A stretch of DNA of 64,000 nucleotides from Pyropia haitanensis (lineage: Eukaryota; Rhodophyta; Bangiophyceae; Bangiales; Bangiaceae), in assembly GCA_008729055.1 (NCBI GenBank), contig SDUX01000077.1:2501-66500 (forward strand), in the 5' to 3' direction. Both the position numbers and the translations under genes were made by a program. This document shows positions 61,505-64,000 of this stretch, piece by piece. The notes beneath the pieces are model-generated. The model searched no databases, was not told the DNA's origin, and was given only the letters and a program-made list of their open reading frames with translations. Positions within the stretch are counted from its first letter, which is position 1, and the number at the start of each line of letters is the position of its first letter.

Positions 61505-61981
61505 CCGGCTTAGACTAGTCGAGGATAGATAGAGATCGTCATTGCGGGAAAACCCCTTAGAGCCTCGAGCTACGCAAGTGCGTGCCAGAAAGGCATATAC
61601 GAGGCCAGCAATGGCCGTCGCGATGGCCTTGATATCGCCATCAAGATAGGGTTAAAAATGCTCGTGGGATTGGGCAAATCCCCCGCAGCCAAGCCCCCTA
61701 AGGTCCCTCGCGGCTGATGGGGGAAAGGGTTCAAACGACTGTATGGGCGTGAGCTCGGTGCGAAGCGGAAGAGACAGGTCTAGGTCCCACTGGGAAAACA
61801 TGTGCCAAAGTAGCGTAATGCTGGCGTGGTTCTTATAGCGCTCGATTACCGCCCTATAGTACACCACCACGGCCGTAGGGTCAGGACTTGTGGGAAAGGG
61901 CAAGCACTTGCAAGTAGGAGGAAATGCCTTTTGCACGTACAAAACACCCCTTAGGTACAGCCCCTGGTAGGGTCAGCATCG
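61505..61981 (+). ncRNA. Error-rich copy of the L2584 group I intron, 3' part
   Basis: It follows 1823-2230 from ccggcttaactagtcgagg onward but with many one- to four-base insertions. The P element (attgcgggaaaacccc) and R element (ggttcaaacgact) can be recognised. The Q element is split by insertions (gggcaaatcccccgcagcc). Such errors would destroy the fold, so this is either unpolished read sequence or a dead copy. Confidence 0.75.
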
Positions 61982-62690
61982 TGACTTACGAGGGCGCGCG
62001 ACTGTCGTGAGACGAGTTAAGTTTTTAACCCTACTGATGAAGTCGTTGTCGTCAACAGTAATCCAAGCGCAAGTACGTTAAAGAAGGAACTGGTTGGTTT
62101 CAGCATAATTGGTGCCCTTTGCCGCCGCTCCGTATTCAGGATGGAAGGAGCAAGACGTCACCTGAGCGCGCCTACCGAGTCTGTACTGCGGGAAAGCTTA
62201 GCCATGTGCGGTCGTGGATTATGCGCTTGATCGCCTCTAAAGGCCAGGAAGTCCATCTGGAACGGCAGTTCACCGGATTGGTGGCATCCCGGGCTGGTTC
62301 TCCACACGTACACTGCCGCATTTGCAATAGACCCGACACATCCAGGAGCGGCCTCCTTTGAATCTTGCCTCCCCAAGAATCATAGACACTAGTCAGTAAC
62401 AAGAACCGAGCACACCCCGCCGTCTTTTGCCCGAATAGCAGAGTCGTGTCAGCCGACAGCTGAGCCTTCACCACGCCATAGCAATCTCTGTGTTCTAAAC
62501 TCTACGAGGTGAGTTGGGGTGAGATCTCAACAAGCCTACCTCCTGTATGAGCGACTTGGCGTATGGAGACAGGGTTATAGAGATATTCGGCTTGTGTTGA
62601 GGTAGAACTCGTTGCCTAAGCGATTAGCTCTTTGAGCGTATAAATGCTCAGGCCCTGTTGGTCAAACGTACCGCAGTTGGGTGTGGTCAT
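61982..62690 (+). rRNA. Error-rich copy of the LSU rRNA 3' exon
   Basis: It can be followed against 2231-2673 (ctgtcgtgagacgagttaag, taaccctactgatga, cgcctctaaaggccag, ctccccaagaatcata), but it is about 60% longer because of inserted bases. Even the invariant sarcin-ricin loop is broken: gtacgttaaagaaggaac stands for gtacgagaggaac. No ribosome could use it. Insertion-rich raw long-read sequence explains it better than pseudogene decay. The 3' boundary is approximate. Confidence 0.7.
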
Positions 62691-63330
62691 GAGATGCGAG
62701 TGTTAAGTGGTACTGAAGTTCCGACGATGGTGAGAGCAGCGCGGTATCTAACAACTGTAGTGGTCAGACTCACCTTCAACACGCGGAACTGACACACGTT
62801 TGGCTCGTGACTAGGCCGGGCACCGGGCACCTCACTCAAAGATCCTGACGGTCTAATGTCCAGCAATGCGCGCCCACGTTCCATTGTGTCAACAGCCAGC
62901 TTCCCAGCCCAGGGCGTCTCGCAGAACACACACGGAGACGTGCGCATGTTCGAGCGCACATTGGTAGCTTCTCTGCGTCCGACGCACCCGTGCGCGCTTC
63001 TCCGCGTCTCGTGTGCGCACCACACGACACAGAACGGGGGTAGGTAAGTGGTGAGAAGTGGGCGGGCAGAGGGGAGGGGTTGCCGGCGTATGCATGACTT
63101 GCGCTCCTAGCGAATTCGCACTCGGTTGTAACAAATAACTGTGACCGCACTTGCAACACGCAACGTACACGTATCTGATATGCTTATTGCCGGTATTTGA
63201 GGACCCCGGAACGTCCACAGGGAATCGCCATGAATGAAGCGTCGTTTACCCCCCGCTGGTACGCGACTTCCAGGGGGGGGGGCCCATACAGGCCCGTGGG
63301 GGGGGGTCACGCGCACGCGTCTCCTGACAT
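62691..63330 (+). other. Error-rich copy of the GC-rich rDNA spacer
   Basis: Weak but ordered similarity to 2674-3115: taacaactgtagtgg, cacacgcggaactgacac, then the poly-G pair around cccatacaggcc (63260-63310). At about 63330 it joins - oriented satellite within a shared gtgaccccccc word. No gene is visible. Confidence 0.6.
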
Positions 63331-64000
63331 AGTTCCGTGACCCCCCCAGGGGTAGGAAGGGGGTGTCTGAGGTGGAAAGGGAGACTGTAGGGGTATGTAA
63401 TCGAGGTCGGCGGATCGAATGGCGAACTCAGATTTCCGAAAAGATCAACTTTTTCATCCCATAGGGAGCCCTTTGTGTCAAAAAGTGGTCAAAATGGCCG
63501 AAATGCGACAAAGTTGGCCCGGCGAGTTTGTCAAAAGTGAAATCTGAGTAGCGGATCTTGTAGAGGAGACCGAGACGCGTCTCCCTGTGTGGTTTGTTTT
63601 GGAATTGGGGACCGTTATTGAGGTGATGGGAGTGACATTGTGTTTGGCTTTGGGGGGCAAAAACGCCTAAGTCCCAGGTGCCGTTTTTTATCCCCGGGTA
63701 GAGTTGCGTGACCCCCCCAGGGGTAGGAAGGGGGTGTCTGGGGTGGAAAGGGAGACTGTAGGGGTATGTAATCGAGGTCGGCGGATCGAATGGCGAACTC
63801 AGATTTCCGAAAAGATCAACTTTTTTCATCCATAGGGAGCCCTTTGTGTCAAAAAGTGGTCAAAATGGCGGAAATGCGACAAAGTTGGCCCCGGCGAGTT
63901 TGTCAAAAGTGAAATCTGAGTAGCGGATCTTGTAGAGGAGACCGAGACGCGTCTCCCTGTGTGGTTTGTTTTTGGAATTGGGGACCGTTATTGAGGTGAT
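63331..64000 (-). repeat. A/B satellite array, block V (- orientation, continues past the window)
   Basis: It starts at ccgtgacccccccaggggta and contains one full A monomer (linker at 63.66 kb) and the start of the next monomer. Quality is good apart from one-base homopolymer changes (gttccttttttcatc-like runs). It runs to the window edge. Confidence 0.93.

Noticed and set aside
61982..62690. Divergent second LSU rRNA lineage
   Set aside because: Differences are mostly insertions, hit invariant positions such as the sarcin-ricin loop, and show no compensatory pairing changes, so sequence error is the simpler explanation.

Overview
This window looks like nuclear ribosomal DNA plus flanking spacer and satellite DNA from a eukaryotic microbe. 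I see no convincing protein-coding gene anywhere in the 64 kb. The diagnostic part is the left end: the 3' part of a large-subunit (LSU, 26S/28S-like) rRNA gene on the + strand, cut into short exons by group I introns. The exons fit E. coli 23S numbering exactly. Bases 301-312 equal 2438-2449 (12 nt), 868-1002 equal 2450-2584 (135 nt), and 2231 onward starts at 2585. Several LSU group I introns next to TTAGGG-like tracts and long inverted arrangements most resemble the extrachromosomal rDNA of plasmodial slime moulds (myxomycetes, Physarum type). That assignment is inference, not proof.

Layout: 1-2673, LSU exons and three group I introns (+). 2674-3350, GC-rich spacer with long G runs. 3350-4990, a degenerate telomere-like (CCCTAA/TTAGGG) tract. 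4990-5130, a short unique junction. 5130-9185, satellite array (+ orientation). About 9185-9330, orientation flip. 9330-19600, satellite array (- orientation). Then junction (19600-19740), telomere-like tract (19740-20835), spacer (20836-21511), LSU 3' exon (21512-21952, -) and intron fragment (21953-22318, -). So 1.86-9.2 kb and 15.5-22.3 kb form a large inverted repeat, with two LSU 3' ends facing each other. From 22505 to 39876 the same satellite continues in - orientation up to a 25-N gap. 39902-47528 is a badly degraded form of the satellite that flips orientation near 42.8 kb and again at 47.53 kb. 47529-59200 is clean satellite (-), followed by a third junction, telomere-like tract and spacer up to a second 25-N gap (61480-61504). 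61505-63330 is an error-rich copy of LSU intron, exon and spacer in the unexpected (+) orientation, and satellite (-) runs to the end.

The satellite has two related monomers, A (about 374 bp) and B (about 351 bp). They alternate as about 725-bp dimers and are organised into a higher-order repeat of five dimers plus one extra B, about 3.97 kb. A 10-kb stretch (9.5-19.5 kb) recurs with 28 monomers in the same order 14.0 kb further on (23.5-33.5 kb).

The local structures (introns, exons, monomers, telomere-like repeats) are well supported. The large-scale order is not: fixed-size gaps, an isolated N, base-specific dropout and orientation flips suggest long-read gap filling or mis-scaffolding in a repetitive palindromic locus.
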